Source: Chloroflexaceae bacterium
GTDB taxonomy: Bacteria > Chloroflexota > Chloroflexia > Chloroflexales > Chloroflexaceae
DNA: 64,000 nt
Assembly: GCA_012031225.1 (NCBI GenBank)
Contig: JAAUTZ010000003.1
Span: 1-64,000 of the forward strand
Direction of reading: 5' to 3'
Under the pieces are notes generated by a model. The model saw only the letters and a program-made list of their open reading frames with translations. It made no database searches and was not told the DNA's origin. The translations under genes and the position numbers were made by a program. Positions 54,522 to 64,000 of the stretch are shown piece after piece; the stretch's first letter is position 1; every line of letters starts with the position of its first letter.

Positions 54522-56358
54522 ACCACGGCGGCTGTGGGCTGACCCGTACTAGCCGTTCGGCGCGGTAGGTGACTAAGCCGGGCGGCGCACCGGCAATCTT
54601 GCGTACCAGTTTGCGCCGCGCTATTTCCACATCTACGTGTTGCTCATTGCGGGCTTGGCTGAAGTAGGCAGCGAGGCTCGCTGCCTCAAGCAGGGTGCGT
54701 TCAGGTACATCACGTCCGCCGGGTTGGACAATCACATGCGCCCCTGCAATGGTACGGACGTGCAACCACAGGTCATCGGGTCGCCCAATCTTAAATGTTA
54801 CTTCGGCGTTCTGGGTGGCACTGCGCCCCACGAAGATGTCGAAGCCATCGCTCGACACGACGCGCAACGGGCGGCGCCGGCTAACCCGCTTGCGGATCGC
54901 CTGCTGCTGCTTGCCAGACGAGGGCGGCAGGTAGCCTTGCTCTTCGGCTTCGAGCAAGAGCTGGTCAATCTGATCGCGCTCAGTGGCAACACCGAGCAAC
55001 GCCTGCACCTGCTCCAATCCAGCGAGGCGTAATGCCGTTTCGCTGCGCCGCTCGTGAAGTCGCTCGGTGCCACTGCGGATCTTCTGGTAGCTGCGAAAGC
55101 GGTGCTGGGCAGCCGCTACCGGTGGGTGCGTGGGGTCAAGCTGGATCGTGCGCCCTTCAATCTCCAGTGCCGTCTGTCCGGCTGCGATCTCGTGCAGGAA
55201 GGCGTAGATCATCTCGCCCTCCCAGCGCAGCTGCTCAGGATCGGGGAACTGCGCCAGCTCGCGCTCGATCTGCTGCAACTGGTGGCGCAGCCGTGTTTCT
55301 ACCTCTGCCAGCCGCCGCTCTAGGGCAATCCGGCGTTGGCTATGGTCGGCTAGCTCCTCACGCGGCTGGTAGAAGGCTTCGAGCGCAGCACTGATTGCCG
55401 CCTGCGGGTGGGTACCAGCCAGATGGGTGATCGCGTAGGGGGCATAGGCCCGCGGCAGATCGGGCGCATCGGGGGGGCCGCGCACCAGCGATGGTTCCCA
55501 CCCGCCGGTATCCAGTGGCTGGTAGAGCGCACGCAGGCACGCGGCAAGGGTTGCGGCGGCTGGCTCGCCCGCTGCCAGTGCATCGCCGAGCGTGATCTGG
55601 GGATTGCCGCAGGCCCGTTGGGCAACTTCCCGCGCTGCCTGTGGCGACACGCCGCGATAGGTCTGCACGATGGCTTTTGCCAGTGCGGTCTGCGGTGTGC
55701 CCGCCGCGAGCAGGTCCGTTATACCGGCGGCCGTCGCGCTACGCGGATCACGTTTGTCCTGCGCGGGCGGCAATACATAGGGCTGCTGGGGCAGCACCAC
55801 GCGCTGGCTCATTGCGGGGGTCACGCGCTTCACGCTGTCCATAATCACATTGGCATCATTCACCAGCAGAATATTACTGCGCCGCTCCATCGGCTCAATG
55901 ATTAGCTCACAGCGGAGCAGATCAGCCTCTGTTGGTGGATCTAGGCGAGGATTGAGATCTTCTGCGAGATCGGCATTCGCATCTTCTGTATCGGATTCTG
56001 CCCGCTCGGCAACATCATGGTTGCGTGGGCGCATATCTTTGACTATACTTAACAGCAAGAGGCGTTCGAGGGCAGGATATTCTAGCCCAACGAGTCGTCC
56101 ACCCTGCACATACTTCCGCAGCAACAACAGCAGCGGCGTGGGCAGTTCTACCCCACGCGAGGGCTTGCGGGCAACCAGATGCACCCGTGCGTGTTGTGGA
56201 TGGGCTGAGGCGAGCAGGTAGTGGCGGCGGTGGTGCGCGTAAATCTCAAGCGCAATGCCCTGTGCGGCGGGCAACCAAACGCGCTGAATCCGCCCGCCAA
56301 GCACGCTCTGGCGAAGTTCGTCTGCAACTGCGGCAAGTGTCAATGCGTCGAAATACAT
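54520..56358 (-). CDS. NFACT-family protein (Rqc2/RqcH homologue)
   Basis: 612 residues from ATG 56358 (MYFDALTLAAVADELRQSVLGG), the canonical NFACT-N start. Long middle helices follow (about 300-440), then the NFACT-R domain with GFDIFVGRSATQNAEVTFKIG, DLWLHVRTIAGAHVIV and QARNEQHVDVEIARRK. Bacterial RqcH adds alanine tails to stalled nascent chains on large ribosomal subunits. It is divergent from gmk with a very short gap, so their promoters overlap each other's 5' ends. Confidence 0.9.
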   Translation of the reverse strand: MYFDALTLAAVADELRQSVLGGRIQRVWLPAAQGIALEIYAHHRRHYLLASAHPQHARVHLVARKPSRGVELPTPLLLLLRKYVQGGRLVGLEYPALERLLLLSIVKDMRPRNHDVAERAESDTEDANADLAEDLNPRLDPPTEADLLRCELIIEPMERRSNILLVNDANVIMDSVKRVTPAMSQRVVLPQQPYVLPPAQDKRDPRSATAAGITDLLAAGTPQTALAKAIVQTYRGVSPQAAREVAQRACGNPQITLGDALAAGEPAAATLAACLRALYQPLDTGGWEPSLVRGPPDAPDLPRAYAPYAITHLAGTHPQAAISAALEAFYQPREELADHSQRRIALERRLAEVETRLRHQLQQIERELAQFPDPEQLRWEGEMIYAFLHEIAAGQTALEIEGRTIQLDPTHPPVAAAQHRFRSYQKIRSGTERLHERRSETALRLAGLEQVQALLGVATERDQIDQLLLEAEEQGYLPPSSGKQQQAIRKRVSRRRPLRVVSSDGFDIFVGRSATQNAEVTFKIGRPDDLWLHVRTIAGAHVIVQPGGRDVPERTLLEAASLAAYFSQARNEQHVDVEIARRKLVRKIAGAPPGLVTYRAERLVRVSPQPPW

Positions 56359-56383
56359 AGCAGTAGCATACCATGAGTTAGAA

Positions 56384-57016
56384 ATGGATGTGCCCATGCC
56401 AAACCCGATGTTGGAAGGCAAGCCCCCCTATCCTTTGCTGATCATCATCTCCGGCCCCTCTGGAGTTGGTAAAGATACGGTTCTGATGCGGATGCGTGAA
56501 TTGGGCTTCCCGTTCCATTTCGTGGTGAATATGAACAGCCGCCCGCCGCGTCCGGGCGAGATTGATGGGATTGACTATCACTTTGTAAGTGCAGCCCGCT
56601 TTGAGCAACTGATTGCCGAGGATGAGATGCTTGAATGGGCCCAAGTTTATGGGCAATACAAAGGTGTGCCCAAGTCCGAAATACGCTCGGCACTCGAAAG
56701 TGGCCGCGATGTCATCATCCGCATGAATGTTGAGGGCGCACTGACGATCAAGCGGATTGCCCCTGCCGCCGTGCTGATCTACATTGCGCCTGCCTCGCTT
56801 GATGAGCTGCGCCACCGCCTGAGCCTGCGCCACACCGAATCGGCGGAGGAGCGTGAGGTGCGCCTTGCTGAGTATGTCCATGAGCAGGAGCAGATCCAGC
56901 ATTTCGATTATGTGGTGATCAATCACGAGAACCAACTCGATGTCGCTGCTTCGGCTATCCGTGCTATCATAACAGCAGAGAAACATCGTGTTTTCCCGCA
57001 CCACCTGAGCCTGTAA
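56384..57016 (+). CDS. gmk: Guanylate kinase
   Basis: 210 residues with the phosphate loop SGPSGVGKDTVL, SRPPRPGEIDGIDYHFV, LEWAQVYGQYKGVPKSE and NVEGALTIKRIAP. The lid and GMP-binding segments are all present. ATG 56384 is the first start; a shorter start at 56396 is possible. It makes GDP from GMP. Confidence 0.93.
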   Translation: MDVPMPNPMLEGKPPYPLLIIISGPSGVGKDTVLMRMRELGFPFHFVVNMNSRPPRPGEIDGIDYHFVSAARFEQLIAEDEMLEWAQVYGQYKGVPKSEIRSALESGRDVIIRMNVEGALTIKRIAPAAVLIYIAPASLDELRHRLSLRHTESAEEREVRLAEYVHEQEQIQHFDYVVINHENQLDVAASAIRAIITAEKHRVFPHHLSL

Positions 57017-57116
57017 CAGTACCAGTAGGGTGGGCAGACATGCTCGGTAGCCCATCGTTGGTCGAATGTGGCGGCAATGTGGAGCGGTGGTGGGAGTTGG
57101 TGAAGGAACCCCAATT

Positions 57117-57674
57117 ATGACGCTGGACATACAAGAACAGTTGAAAGAAGATTTGAAAACGGCCATGAAAGCCCGCGATAAGCTGCGCGTGGATGTGATC
57201 CGGATGGCGCGGGCGGCGTTGCAGCAAGCCCAACTAGATGCTACCAAGCAACGCTTTGATGCTACCGCCCGCGAGATCGAACAGCGGCTTGCAGGCGATC
57301 AGGCGGCGATTGACGCGGCAATGGCAAGCCTTGACCTGCCCCCGCAACCGCTTGATCTTGTGGCGCAGCAGCAGGTGCTGGCCAAAGAAGCCAAACGCCG
57401 CCGTGACAGTGCGGCAATCTATCGCCAGCACGGGCAAGAGGAACGGGCGGCGGCGGAAGAAGCCGAAGCTGCGATCCTTGATAGCTACCTGCCACGCCAA
57501 CTTACCGCCGATGAGTTGCGCCCCACGATTGCCGCGCTGATCAGCGAACACGGCTTGCGTGGCGCAGGCGATCTGGGCAAGCTCATGCCGCTCCTGATCG
57601 AACGCTTCAAGGGGCAAGCCGAAGGGCGGCTGTTAAGCCAACTCGCCCGCGAACTGCTCACGAGCGGCGCGTGA
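57117..57674 (+). CDS. GatB/YqeY domain protein
   Basis: 185 residues from ATG 57117 (MTLDIQEQLKEDLKTAMKARD). It has the YqeY start LKEDLKTAMKARDKLRVDVIRM and the GatB-tail-like C-terminus (EEAEAAILDSYLPRQLTADEL, GDLGKLMPLLIERFKGQAEG). Between them is an insertion of about 40 residues rich in Q and R not typical of the shorter family members. It probably relates to tRNA amidation or tRNA binding, though its role is not established. Confidence 0.88.
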   Translation: MTLDIQEQLKEDLKTAMKARDKLRVDVIRMARAALQQAQLDATKQRFDATAREIEQRLAGDQAAIDAAMASLDLPPQPLDLVAQQQVLAKEAKRRRDSAAIYRQHGQEERAAAEEAEAAILDSYLPRQLTADELRPTIAALISEHGLRGAGDLGKLMPLLIERFKGQAEGRLLSQLARELLTSGA

Positions 57675-57702
57675 ACTAGACATGCTGACAGGATAAGGGA
57701 AG

Positions 57703-59835
57703 ATGAACGAGATCACACGCTGGTGGGCTACTCGTCGCCCGCTACCGCCGCATAGCCACTGGTACGCCGTGATTGTCGCCACTATCCTGCTCGCGTTGGG
57801 CTTGTGGGGCGCGTTGGTGGTGCGTCCCGCCCTTGTTGTCACCCAGCTTGCCGAAGGGCGGCCTAGCTCAGCCACGATACAGGCGGCAGACGACGTGAGC
57901 TATGTTAGCCGCATTCTGACTGAGCAACGCCGTGCCGATGCCGAAGCGAGGCCTGAGAATATTATCTACCAGACTGACCGCAACCTGCCCTTGCAGCAAC
58001 AGGGGCAGCTTGAAACGCTGCTGCGAACGGTGGGCAATATCCGTAACGATCCCTCGCTGAACCGGATGGACAAACGCGAACGGCTCGTGACGTTGCCGGC
58101 ATCATCGCTGGTGATTTCGGATACGCTGGCGGAAGCCATCCTCAGCCTTGATTCAAATGCGTGGGCAAGCGTTGAACGCCAATCCATCAGCCTGTATGGG
58201 CGGGCACTGGCGGAGTATCGCAGCCAGATTGATGCGAATGCGCTGCAAGAGTTGCTGGATGTGCGCCTGCCAGAGTGGAGTAGCGGCTTGCCACAGGTGC
58301 AGCGTGATCTGGTGCTGACGTTCGTGGGCGCGTTCTTGCGGATCAATCATGTGCTGAATGAAGAAGCGACTGCGCTGGCAAAAGAGGATGCTCGCGCCAA
58401 CGTTGAGCCGGTAGTCGTGACGGTGCAGGCTGGGCAGAATATCGTGCGGGTAGGTGAGATCATCACGCCCCAGATTATGGAGATGCTCGAACAGACGGGC
58501 AGCCTCCCCGAACCCAACACGCTGCAACGCACGCTGGGCTTGGGGCTACTGGCGGCAATGCTCAGCACTGCGACGGTGAGCTACCTCAGCTACAGCCAAA
58601 TCCGGCTCTATCGCCAACCGCGCCAACTCTTCGTCGTGGTGGGGGTGATTCTGGCTACGGTGATTGCCTTCCGCCTGATGATCTCTGGCTGGAATATGTT
58701 GCCCTATGCCATCCCCTTTGCTGCACCGGTGTTGGCTTTCTTGATCGTCTTTGATAGCCGAATTGCGCTGCTGGCAACGGTGATCCTCAGTGTGATGGCG
58801 GGCTTGCTCTATGGCGAACACCAACTTGCGATCACGATCATGGTGATGCTTGGGAGCTTGGCGGGGATCCTGCTCGCCCGCAACCGGGAGCGGCTGGTTC
58901 CGCTCTTGTTGGCGGGCTGTGGCATTGCGCTGGCAATCTTCCTCAGTCAGATTGCCCACATCCTGATTATGAACATGCCCGTGCAGCCGCTTGAGCTGGC
59001 GTACATTGCGGGCATCTGTTTCCTGAATGGGGTGCTTGCGGCAGTGATTGCGTGGGGGATCGCCTATCTGGTCGCATCGCTGGCGGGCATTGTCACCGCG
59101 CCGCAATTGATGGAACTTGCCCACCCTTCACGCCCATTGCTCCGCAAGCTCATGCGCGAAGCTCCCGGCACCTACTATCACAGCGTCTCGGTGGGTAATC
59201 TTGCCGAAGCCGCCGCCGAAGCCGTCGGCGCGGATGCGTTGCTGTTGCGGGTGGCCGCCTACTACCACGATATAGGCAAAACGATCCGCCCCTACTTCTT
59301 CACTGATAACCAGACCGGACGTGAGAATGTCCATAACGACCTTGACCCGCAGACCAGCGCAGGGATCATCATTGATCATGTGCGCGAAGGTGTGAAAATG
59401 GCCCGTGCAGCTGGGTTGCCGCAAATGATAATTGATTTCATTGCCACTCATCACGGCACTCACGTTGTTGCCCACTTTTACCAGATGGCACTACGCCAAG
59501 AGGATCTGGTCAACATTGAGGATTTCCGCTATCCGGGGCCGATCCCGTTTACCCGTGAACAAGGCATCTTGATGCTAGCCGATTCGGTGGAAGCAACGAT
59601 CCGCTCCAAAGCCCAGCATGGTATGCTTGGGGCGCATAGCGGCGAAGCCAACGGGCGACAGACACTGGACGAGATGGTGGCGAGCATCATTGAGGATCGG
59701 CTCCGCACCGGACAATTGAATGACACGCCGCTCACGCTGCACGAACTGATCCTGATCCGCGAGGCATTTGTCGTCACGTTGCGGGGCATCTACCATCCGC
59801 GCACCCAATATGCGCCGCAGCTAGTGAAGGTGTAA
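57703..59835 (+). CDS. 7TM-HD family phosphodiesterase (PgpH/YqfF-like)
   Basis: 710 residues: an N-terminal membrane helix, an extracytoplasmic domain (about 45-270), seven hydrophobic helices (about 280-470) and a cytosolic HD domain with YYHDIGKT near 522-529 and FIATHHGTHVV. This is the layout of PgpH, a cyclic di-AMP phosphodiesterase. It probably lowers c-di-AMP. It starts 28 bases after the YqeY gene. Its stop lies eight bases from the stop of the convergent ELKFDP gene. Confidence 0.92.
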   Translation: MNEITRWWATRRPLPPHSHWYAVIVATILLALGLWGALVVRPALVVTQLAEGRPSSATIQAADDVSYVSRILTEQRRADAEARPENIIYQTDRNLPLQQQGQLETLLRTVGNIRNDPSLNRMDKRERLVTLPASSLVISDTLAEAILSLDSNAWASVERQSISLYGRALAEYRSQIDANALQELLDVRLPEWSSGLPQVQRDLVLTFVGAFLRINHVLNEEATALAKEDARANVEPVVVTVQAGQNIVRVGEIITPQIMEMLEQTGSLPEPNTLQRTLGLGLLAAMLSTATVSYLSYSQIRLYRQPRQLFVVVGVILATVIAFRLMISGWNMLPYAIPFAAPVLAFLIVFDSRIALLATVILSVMAGLLYGEHQLAITIMVMLGSLAGILLARNRERLVPLLLAGCGIALAIFLSQIAHILIMNMPVQPLELAYIAGICFLNGVLAAVIAWGIAYLVASLAGIVTAPQLMELAHPSRPLLRKLMREAPGTYYHSVSVGNLAEAAAEAVGADALLLRVAAYYHDIGKTIRPYFFTDNQTGRENVHNDLDPQTSAGIIIDHVREGVKMARAAGLPQMIIDFIATHHGTHVVAHFYQMALRQEDLVNIEDFRYPGPIPFTREQGILMLADSVEATIRSKAQHGMLGAHSGEANGRQTLDEMVASIIEDRLRTGQLNDTPLTLHELILIREAFVVTLRGIYHPRTQYAPQLVKV

Positions 59836-59843
59836 GCTGAGGG

Positions 59844-61361
59844 CTAGCGGGTCGTTGCGGTAATCGGGGTGGTTGGCCCGGCTGACGTATTCGTTTGCAG
59901 CGGTTGCGCGTTAATATCGCGCACCATGCGGGTTGCGGCCGGCGTACCATCGGTGCGCCACAGTTCGCGTCCGTTGCGCCCATCATCCGCCGCAAAGTAG
60001 AGGATCCCATTCAGTTCAAAGAGCGCCTCAGGAGCAGAGCCTTCACGCCCCGCACGGATGGCGTGTACGAGTGATGTACCTGCCGCGATGCCATCGGTAC
60101 GCCACAGTTCGCGCCCGTTGCGCCCATCATCGGCAACAAAATACAGCACCGCTTGCCCTAGCGTGAACTGTGGCGTGAAGAACGACGGGAACGCATCTGC
60201 CGCGCCGGGGTGAATATCGAGGATCATCTGCGTGCCAGCCGCTGTGCCATCACTGCGCCACAACTCGTAACCATGTACCCCATCCGATGCCGTGAACACA
60301 AGGGCATCACCCACCGCCGTGAGATACCACACCCCTGAACTCACTGCACCCGGATAGATGTCGCGTACCAGATATGTACCCAACTCTGTACCATCACTGC
60401 GCCACAACTCTGCCCCGCCGAGGCCATCATTCGCCACAAAAAACAGGGTGCCCCCGACGGGCGTAAGCTGTGCAGGCGAGGAGCCAAACATACCGCTAGC
60501 AATATCACGTACCAGATACGTGCCTGCTTCCGTGCCGTCGTTGCGCCACAGCTCATAGCCGGTCACGCCGTCGTTGGCTACGAAGGATAGTTCATCGCCC
60601 ATAACGGTTAGCTCGGCGGGCACGGAACTGGCCATGCCGGGCGCAAGGTCGCGCACCATGCGCGTGCCGCGTTCGGAGCCATCGCTGCGCCACAGTTCCA
60701 CCCCGCGTGTGCCATCATCGGCAACAAAATAGAGCATATCGCCTGCTGCTACCAATTCTTGCGGATCGCTGCTGCGGCTGCCGGGCACAAGATCACGCAC
60801 CATGCGGGTGCCGCGTTCCGTCCCATCTGTCACCCATAGCTCCCGCCCATGCTGCCCATCATCGGCACTGAAGTAGAGCCTGCCCCCCATTTCAGCCAGA
60901 CCCAACGGATGTGAACTGCCTGCACCGGCGTGTATATCGGCAAGCAGCCGAGTTCCGCGCTCGGTTCCATCACTGATCCATAATTCGCGCCCACTGCGCC
61001 CATCATCGGCAACAAAAACCAGTTGACTGTTGTAGGGCGTAAGCTGCCAAATGCCCGACCCACGCACTCCTGCTTGAATGTCACGCACGATGCGTGTGCC
61101 GACTTCCGTGCCATCGGTGCGCCACAGCTCTAGGCCGTGCTGCGGGTCGGAGGCTGAGAAGTAGATTAGCCTGCCGAGTGCGACGAAGTTATGCGGATTC
61201 GAGTCGGAGATGCGCGGGAATGTCGCTTGGAGTAGGGGTGGTGGTACGGTTTGGGCAGTGGCAAGGGTGGGGGGAATACCCCAGAGGGGGATGCTGAGGA
61301 TCAGGATGATCCAGCACAATTGGGTGGAACTACGGAGCAACAAGTAAATGAGTCGTGCCAT
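59844..61361 (-). CDS. Secreted ELKFDP-repeat protein
   Basis: 505 residues from ATG 61361 (MARLIYLLLRSSTQLCW), which gives a clean signal peptide; the longer frame starting at 61481 does not. It contains about nine repeats of 48 residues of the form LYFVADDGxxGRELWRTDG, GTRMVRDL and an LTxxG turn, an ELKFDP/hyalin-like beta repeat. The protein is probably exported and beta-solenoid or propeller in fold. A broken relative lies at 192-467. Function unknown. Confidence 0.85.
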   Translation of the reverse strand: MARLIYLLLRSSTQLCWIILILSIPLWGIPPTLATAQTVPPPLLQATFPRISDSNPHNFVALGRLIYFSASDPQHGLELWRTDGTEVGTRIVRDIQAGVRGSGIWQLTPYNSQLVFVADDGRSGRELWISDGTERGTRLLADIHAGAGSSHPLGLAEMGGRLYFSADDGQHGRELWVTDGTERGTRMVRDLVPGSRSSDPQELVAAGDMLYFVADDGTRGVELWRSDGSERGTRMVRDLAPGMASSVPAELTVMGDELSFVANDGVTGYELWRNDGTEAGTYLVRDIASGMFGSSPAQLTPVGGTLFFVANDGLGGAELWRSDGTELGTYLVRDIYPGAVSSGVWYLTAVGDALVFTASDGVHGYELWRSDGTAAGTQMILDIHPGAADAFPSFFTPQFTLGQAVLYFVADDGRNGRELWRTDGIAAGTSLVHAIRAGREGSAPEALFELNGILYFAADDGRNGRELWRTDGTPAATRMVRDINAQPLQTNTSAGPTTPITATTR

Positions 61362-61545
61362 GGGCGTAGGTCGTCCTTGTTGTTTTGTAATATAAAAAGC
61401 CTTCAAGTATAAAGCAAGGGTCATTGCGGTTGGGCACTGATCACCAATTTTCCTGCTGTTACGCTCGTAATCATACCGCACGATTAGGATTTTGTCATCT
61501 GTTTATACGGGAACGTGGTGGCCGTGCATGCTATTGGTCGCCCCA

Positions 61546-62367
61546 CTACCGCCGCATATAGCGTTGCCAGTGATAATCGGTGAGCAGCAACGTCCCAGAT
61601 GCAATGCCCAAAGGGATTGAGAAGAGATTGAGCAGCGGGATAAAGACCATTATCGCACTGATCAGGGCGAAGCCACCACTGGCCGGCATAAGTGCCCCAA
61701 CAAGGCGCACCTTCTCGCGGAAGCGCAGGCGATAGCGCGACAGCACGGGATCGAAGAAGTCGAGGCAGGCGATTAGGGCCATCAAGCATAGCCCGCCAGC
61801 AGTAGCGATGAGGGTGCCGATGCCGGGCACAAAGTTGAACAGAAACAGGGGCACGCCTAGCCCGATCAGCAGGATCAGTTTGCGGAGTTCGTAGCCAAGT
61901 GCGTGGACAATATCTTGCAGGGCGACGGACAGATCAAAGGGTGGCTCTGGCACGGCATCACCGCGCAGGGCTTCGAGCTTGCGCGACAGGCGCAGATACC
62001 ACGGCAAGCCGAGCAGCGAGCCAAACCAGAGCAGGATGATGCCCACAATTAAGAAGAAGAGCAGCGCAAACAGAAATGTGATCACTGGAATGAATATGGC
62101 GGCGGCAGCCGGTAGCCCTGCCAGTGCAGCCTCGACTCGGCGTATGCCAATTGGGAGCAGCCACACGTATAGCCCTACGCCTAGCGCAATGTTGATCAGC
62201 AGGGGCACGAGGATATATTGCCACAGATGCGGTGTGCGGAGCAGCAAACCAAAGGTGCGGAACGGGTAGCTCATGCCGTGTAGGAAGTGGTTGAGCGGGG
62301 CAGCGCGGTTGCTTGTTGGCGTGCGCAGAGGAGGATCTGGTTGCGGTGGTTGCGAAGGTTGGTTCAT
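61546..62367 (-). CDS. EI24/CysZ-like membrane protein
   Basis: 273 residues with a proline-rich start, four to six hydrophobic segments, HGMSYPFRTFGLLLRTPHLW near the N-terminus and SVALQDIVHALGYELRKLIL in the middle, as in the EI24-domain family that includes the sulfate transporter CysZ. Sulfate transport is not shown here; the family label is what the sequence supports. It is divergent from the protease gene. Confidence 0.8.
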   Translation of the reverse strand: MNQPSQPPQPDPPLRTPTSNRAAPLNHFLHGMSYPFRTFGLLLRTPHLWQYILVPLLINIALGVGLYVWLLPIGIRRVEAALAGLPAAAAIFIPVITFLFALLFFLIVGIILLWFGSLLGLPWYLRLSRKLEALRGDAVPEPPFDLSVALQDIVHALGYELRKLILLIGLGVPLFLFNFVPGIGTLIATAGGLCLMALIACLDFFDPVLSRYRLRFREKVRLVGALMPASGGFALISAIMVFIPLLNLFSIPLGIASGTLLLTDYHWQRYMRR

Positions 62368-62548
62368 ACGTCCTTTACCAATAGATGTTTGTTTTTCCTC
62401 ACCAAGCTCTTAGCTCAGTTTCAAGTTAGCTTTAGCTTTGTCACGCATACTTAAGACGTAGGACAGGGCGGAAAGGGTGCAACATCTGGATGGTGCTACA
62501 CGTCAGAACCGCACGAGAGTACGATACCATACAGGGGAGAACAATACA

Positions 62549-63709
62549 ATGCGAAGAGTTTTAATGATGTTACTCGTGGTGGGTGGGATTGGCTTCACGC
62601 TATTGGCAGGGATCGTGGTTGGTGGGGTTTTTGCATACGGATGGCTGGCAACGCCGGCTGCCACACCTGTTGCGGCTCCCGTGACCACGCTTGAAGCAGC
62701 AACCCCGCTCATCGCCACCGGTGAGCAGCAAGATGGACTGGATGTGGTGCCGCCCACTCAGCCGCAGCAGCCGGCTGCACCGCAAGCGCAGGCCCAACCC
62801 AATGGGCTGGCAGATGTGGTTGAGCAAGTTGCGCCAGCGGTAGTCACCGTCATCAATCGGGGAAGTAGTGGCGGCGGGAGCGGTAGTGGCGTGGTGGTGA
62901 GTGTCGAAGGCTTCATCATTACGAATCATCATGTTGTTGAAGGAGCCAATCAGCTTGCTGTGATTTATGCCGATGGAAGCCGCGCCGAAGCCCAACTGAT
63001 CGGGAGTGACCCGCTGGCCGACATTGCCGTGATCCGTGCGAGTGGAGCCGTGCCTGCGGTTGCACGGATTGGCAACATCCAGAGCATGCGGCCCGGTGAC
63101 ACTGTGATTGCGATTGGCAGCCCATTGGGGAACTTCCGCAACACGGTGACGGCAGGGATCATCAGTGCGCTGAACCGTTCAGTGGGGCAAATGGAAGGCT
63201 TGATCCAGACGGATGCTGCGATCAACAGTGGCAACAGCGGGGGGCCATTGCTGAATATGCAGGGCGAGGTGATCGGCATCAACACGCTGGTAGTGCGCGG
63301 CGATAACATCAACTCGGCGGCTCCGGCGGAGGGGCTAGGCTTTGCCGTCCCAACCAACGTCTTTCAACCGGTGGTTAACCAATTGATTGCCACAGGCAGC
63401 GTGAGCTACCCATATATGGGTATCAGCTACCTTATGATCGATGGACAGATTGCTGCGGAGCAGAATTTGCCCGTACAGCAGGGCGCACTCATCACTGACG
63501 TGTTGGCTCAAACGCCTGCTGCCGCCGCCGGCATCCAGCCGAACGACATCATCGTAGCAGCGAATGGGGTCAACTTTTCGCAGTACAACTCGCTGCGGCT
63601 GGAGCTAATCCAGTATGCCCCCGGCGATCAGATCACGCTCACGGTGCTGCGTGATGGGCGCACCTTCGAGTTGCCGATCACACTCGGCGCACGCCCGGTC
63701 AGCTCATAA
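62549..63709 (+). CDS. HtrA/DegP-like serine protease with PDZ domain
   Basis: 386 residues from ATG 62549: a membrane anchor (about 4-28), a linker rich in P, Q and A, a trypsin-like domain with IITNHHVVEGA (His), DPLADIAVIRASG (Asp) and INSGNSGGPLLN (catalytic Ser), and one PDZ domain (about 295-383) with AGIQPNDIIVAANGVNF. It acts at the outer face of the membrane in protein quality control. Confidence 0.93.
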   Translation: MRRVLMMLLVVGGIGFTLLAGIVVGGVFAYGWLATPAATPVAAPVTTLEAATPLIATGEQQDGLDVVPPTQPQQPAAPQAQAQPNGLADVVEQVAPAVVTVINRGSSGGGSGSGVVVSVEGFIITNHHVVEGANQLAVIYADGSRAEAQLIGSDPLADIAVIRASGAVPAVARIGNIQSMRPGDTVIAIGSPLGNFRNTVTAGIISALNRSVGQMEGLIQTDAAINSGNSGGPLLNMQGEVIGINTLVVRGDNINSAAPAEGLGFAVPTNVFQPVVNQLIATGSVSYPYMGISYLMIDGQIAAEQNLPVQQGALITDVLAQTPAAAAGIQPNDIIVAANGVNFSQYNSLRLELIQYAPGDQITLTVLRDGRTFELPITLGARPVSS

Positions 63710-63753
63710 GTCTAGGGAATCGCTGGCCCGTTGGGTTACCGGCGAAGCAACTC

Positions 63754-63775
63754 ACGCGGGGCTGTTGCCCCGCGT
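63754..63775. terminator. Hairpin terminator between convergent genes
   Basis: ACGCGGGGC at 63754-63762 pairs with GCCCCGCGT at 63767-63775 over a four-base loop. It ends the protease gene and, on the other strand, the partial gene at the window edge. Confidence 0.75.
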
Positions 63776-63837
63776 AATCCTATTGATCCAAGCGTCGCCC
63801 GCACAAGGTATCTTACCAAGAACGTCGCCCAAATCCG

Positions 63838-64000
63838 CTACCACGACAGATCCGCCGCCGCTGTCGCTACCGCGCGCAACTGCTGTTCCACCGTAGCCAG
63901 ATCGGACACCTCCAGCACGCCGAGCCGAATCGCCCGCAACGCTTCTGGGTCGGTGATCGCTTGAATCAATCCCGTGACCGTTGGCGACACGTCGGTAAAG
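63838..64000 (-). CDS. Partial gene at window edge, C-terminal end only
   Basis: Read on the minus strand, the last 53 residues are FTDVSPTVTGLIQAITDP, then EALRAIRLGVLEVSDLATVE and QQLRAVATAAADLSW before a stop at 63838-63840. The text is helical and leucine-rich. It resembles the tails of Rpn-type or related accessory nuclease proteins, but too little is present for a family call. The gene continues beyond the window. Confidence 0.5.
   Translation of the reverse strand, partial: FTDVSPTVTGLIQAITDPEALRAIRLGVLEVSDLATVEQQLRAVATAAADLSW

Noticed and set aside
1-64000. tRNA, rRNA or riboswitch genes
   Set aside because: I looked through the intergenic gaps and saw no convincing tRNA arms, rRNA text or preQ1-type riboswitch before the transporter, which is internal to an operon. 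A covariance-model scan would be decisive.

Overview
The window looks like a 64 kb piece of a GC-rich chromosome from a member of the Chloroflexota, most likely class Chloroflexia. I base this on the gene mix: secreted ELKFDP-type repeat proteins, a membrane-anchored gp47-like protein next to alaS and ruvX, an NQQGQNVG-type gene start, a 7TM-HD protein and an LPxTG-like secreted protein. The lineage call is an inference; no rRNA or tRNA gene was recognised.

Region 1 (1-18.1 kb) is an accessory island. After low-complexity intergenic repeats and two broken genes come two divergent operons. The minus-strand operon (7751 down to 994) has five tightly coupled genes: a GNAT acetyltransferase, a DpdA-like tRNA-guanine transglycosylase homologue, a winged-helix protein, a 1221-residue P-loop ATPase and a YhhQ-type queuosine precursor transporter. 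The plus-strand operon (8085-18072) has two large unrecognised proteins followed by a 1932-residue DEAD/DEAH helicase with cysteine-rich zinc sites and a DUF1998-like end. A transglycosylase that keeps its catalytic residues, a 7-deazaguanine transporter, an ATPase and a defence-type helicase together suggest a DNA 7-deazaguanine modification and defence system. It would be supplied by salvage rather than by queC/D/E biosynthesis genes, and its gene set differs from the known Dpd island. This is the main candidate for an undescribed system.

Region 2 (18.1-22.4 kb) is a graveyard and mobile-element zone: a degenerate coding relic, a dnaB pseudogene, a gene-start fragment of a family whose other end seems to lie at the left edge of the island, an IS200/IS605 tnpA remnant with its end hairpin, and a small module of HTH regulator, membrane protein and large serine recombinase that abuts argB.

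Region 3 (22.4-64 kb) is ordinary chromosome. Clusters include argB, a Crp/Fnr regulator and alaS; a gp47-like membrane protein split by a frameshift at a run of ten G; ruvX, an AlbA_2 regulator, an ABC-type permease, a hydrolase, a glycosyltransferase and a second hydrolase; an LCP cell-wall protein and a SpoIIE-like phosphatase; an acyl-CoA ligase-ACP-acyltransferase fusion, a zinc peptidase and a P-type ATPase; two secreted proteins; a DUF4188 and TetR pair; a carboxyltransferase, prfA and adenosine deaminase; NFACT/Rqc2 divergent from gmk, a YqeY protein and a 7TM-HD protein; an intact ELKFDP-repeat protein; an EI24-like membrane protein; and an HtrA-like protease. Several convergent gene pairs are separated by clear hairpin terminators.
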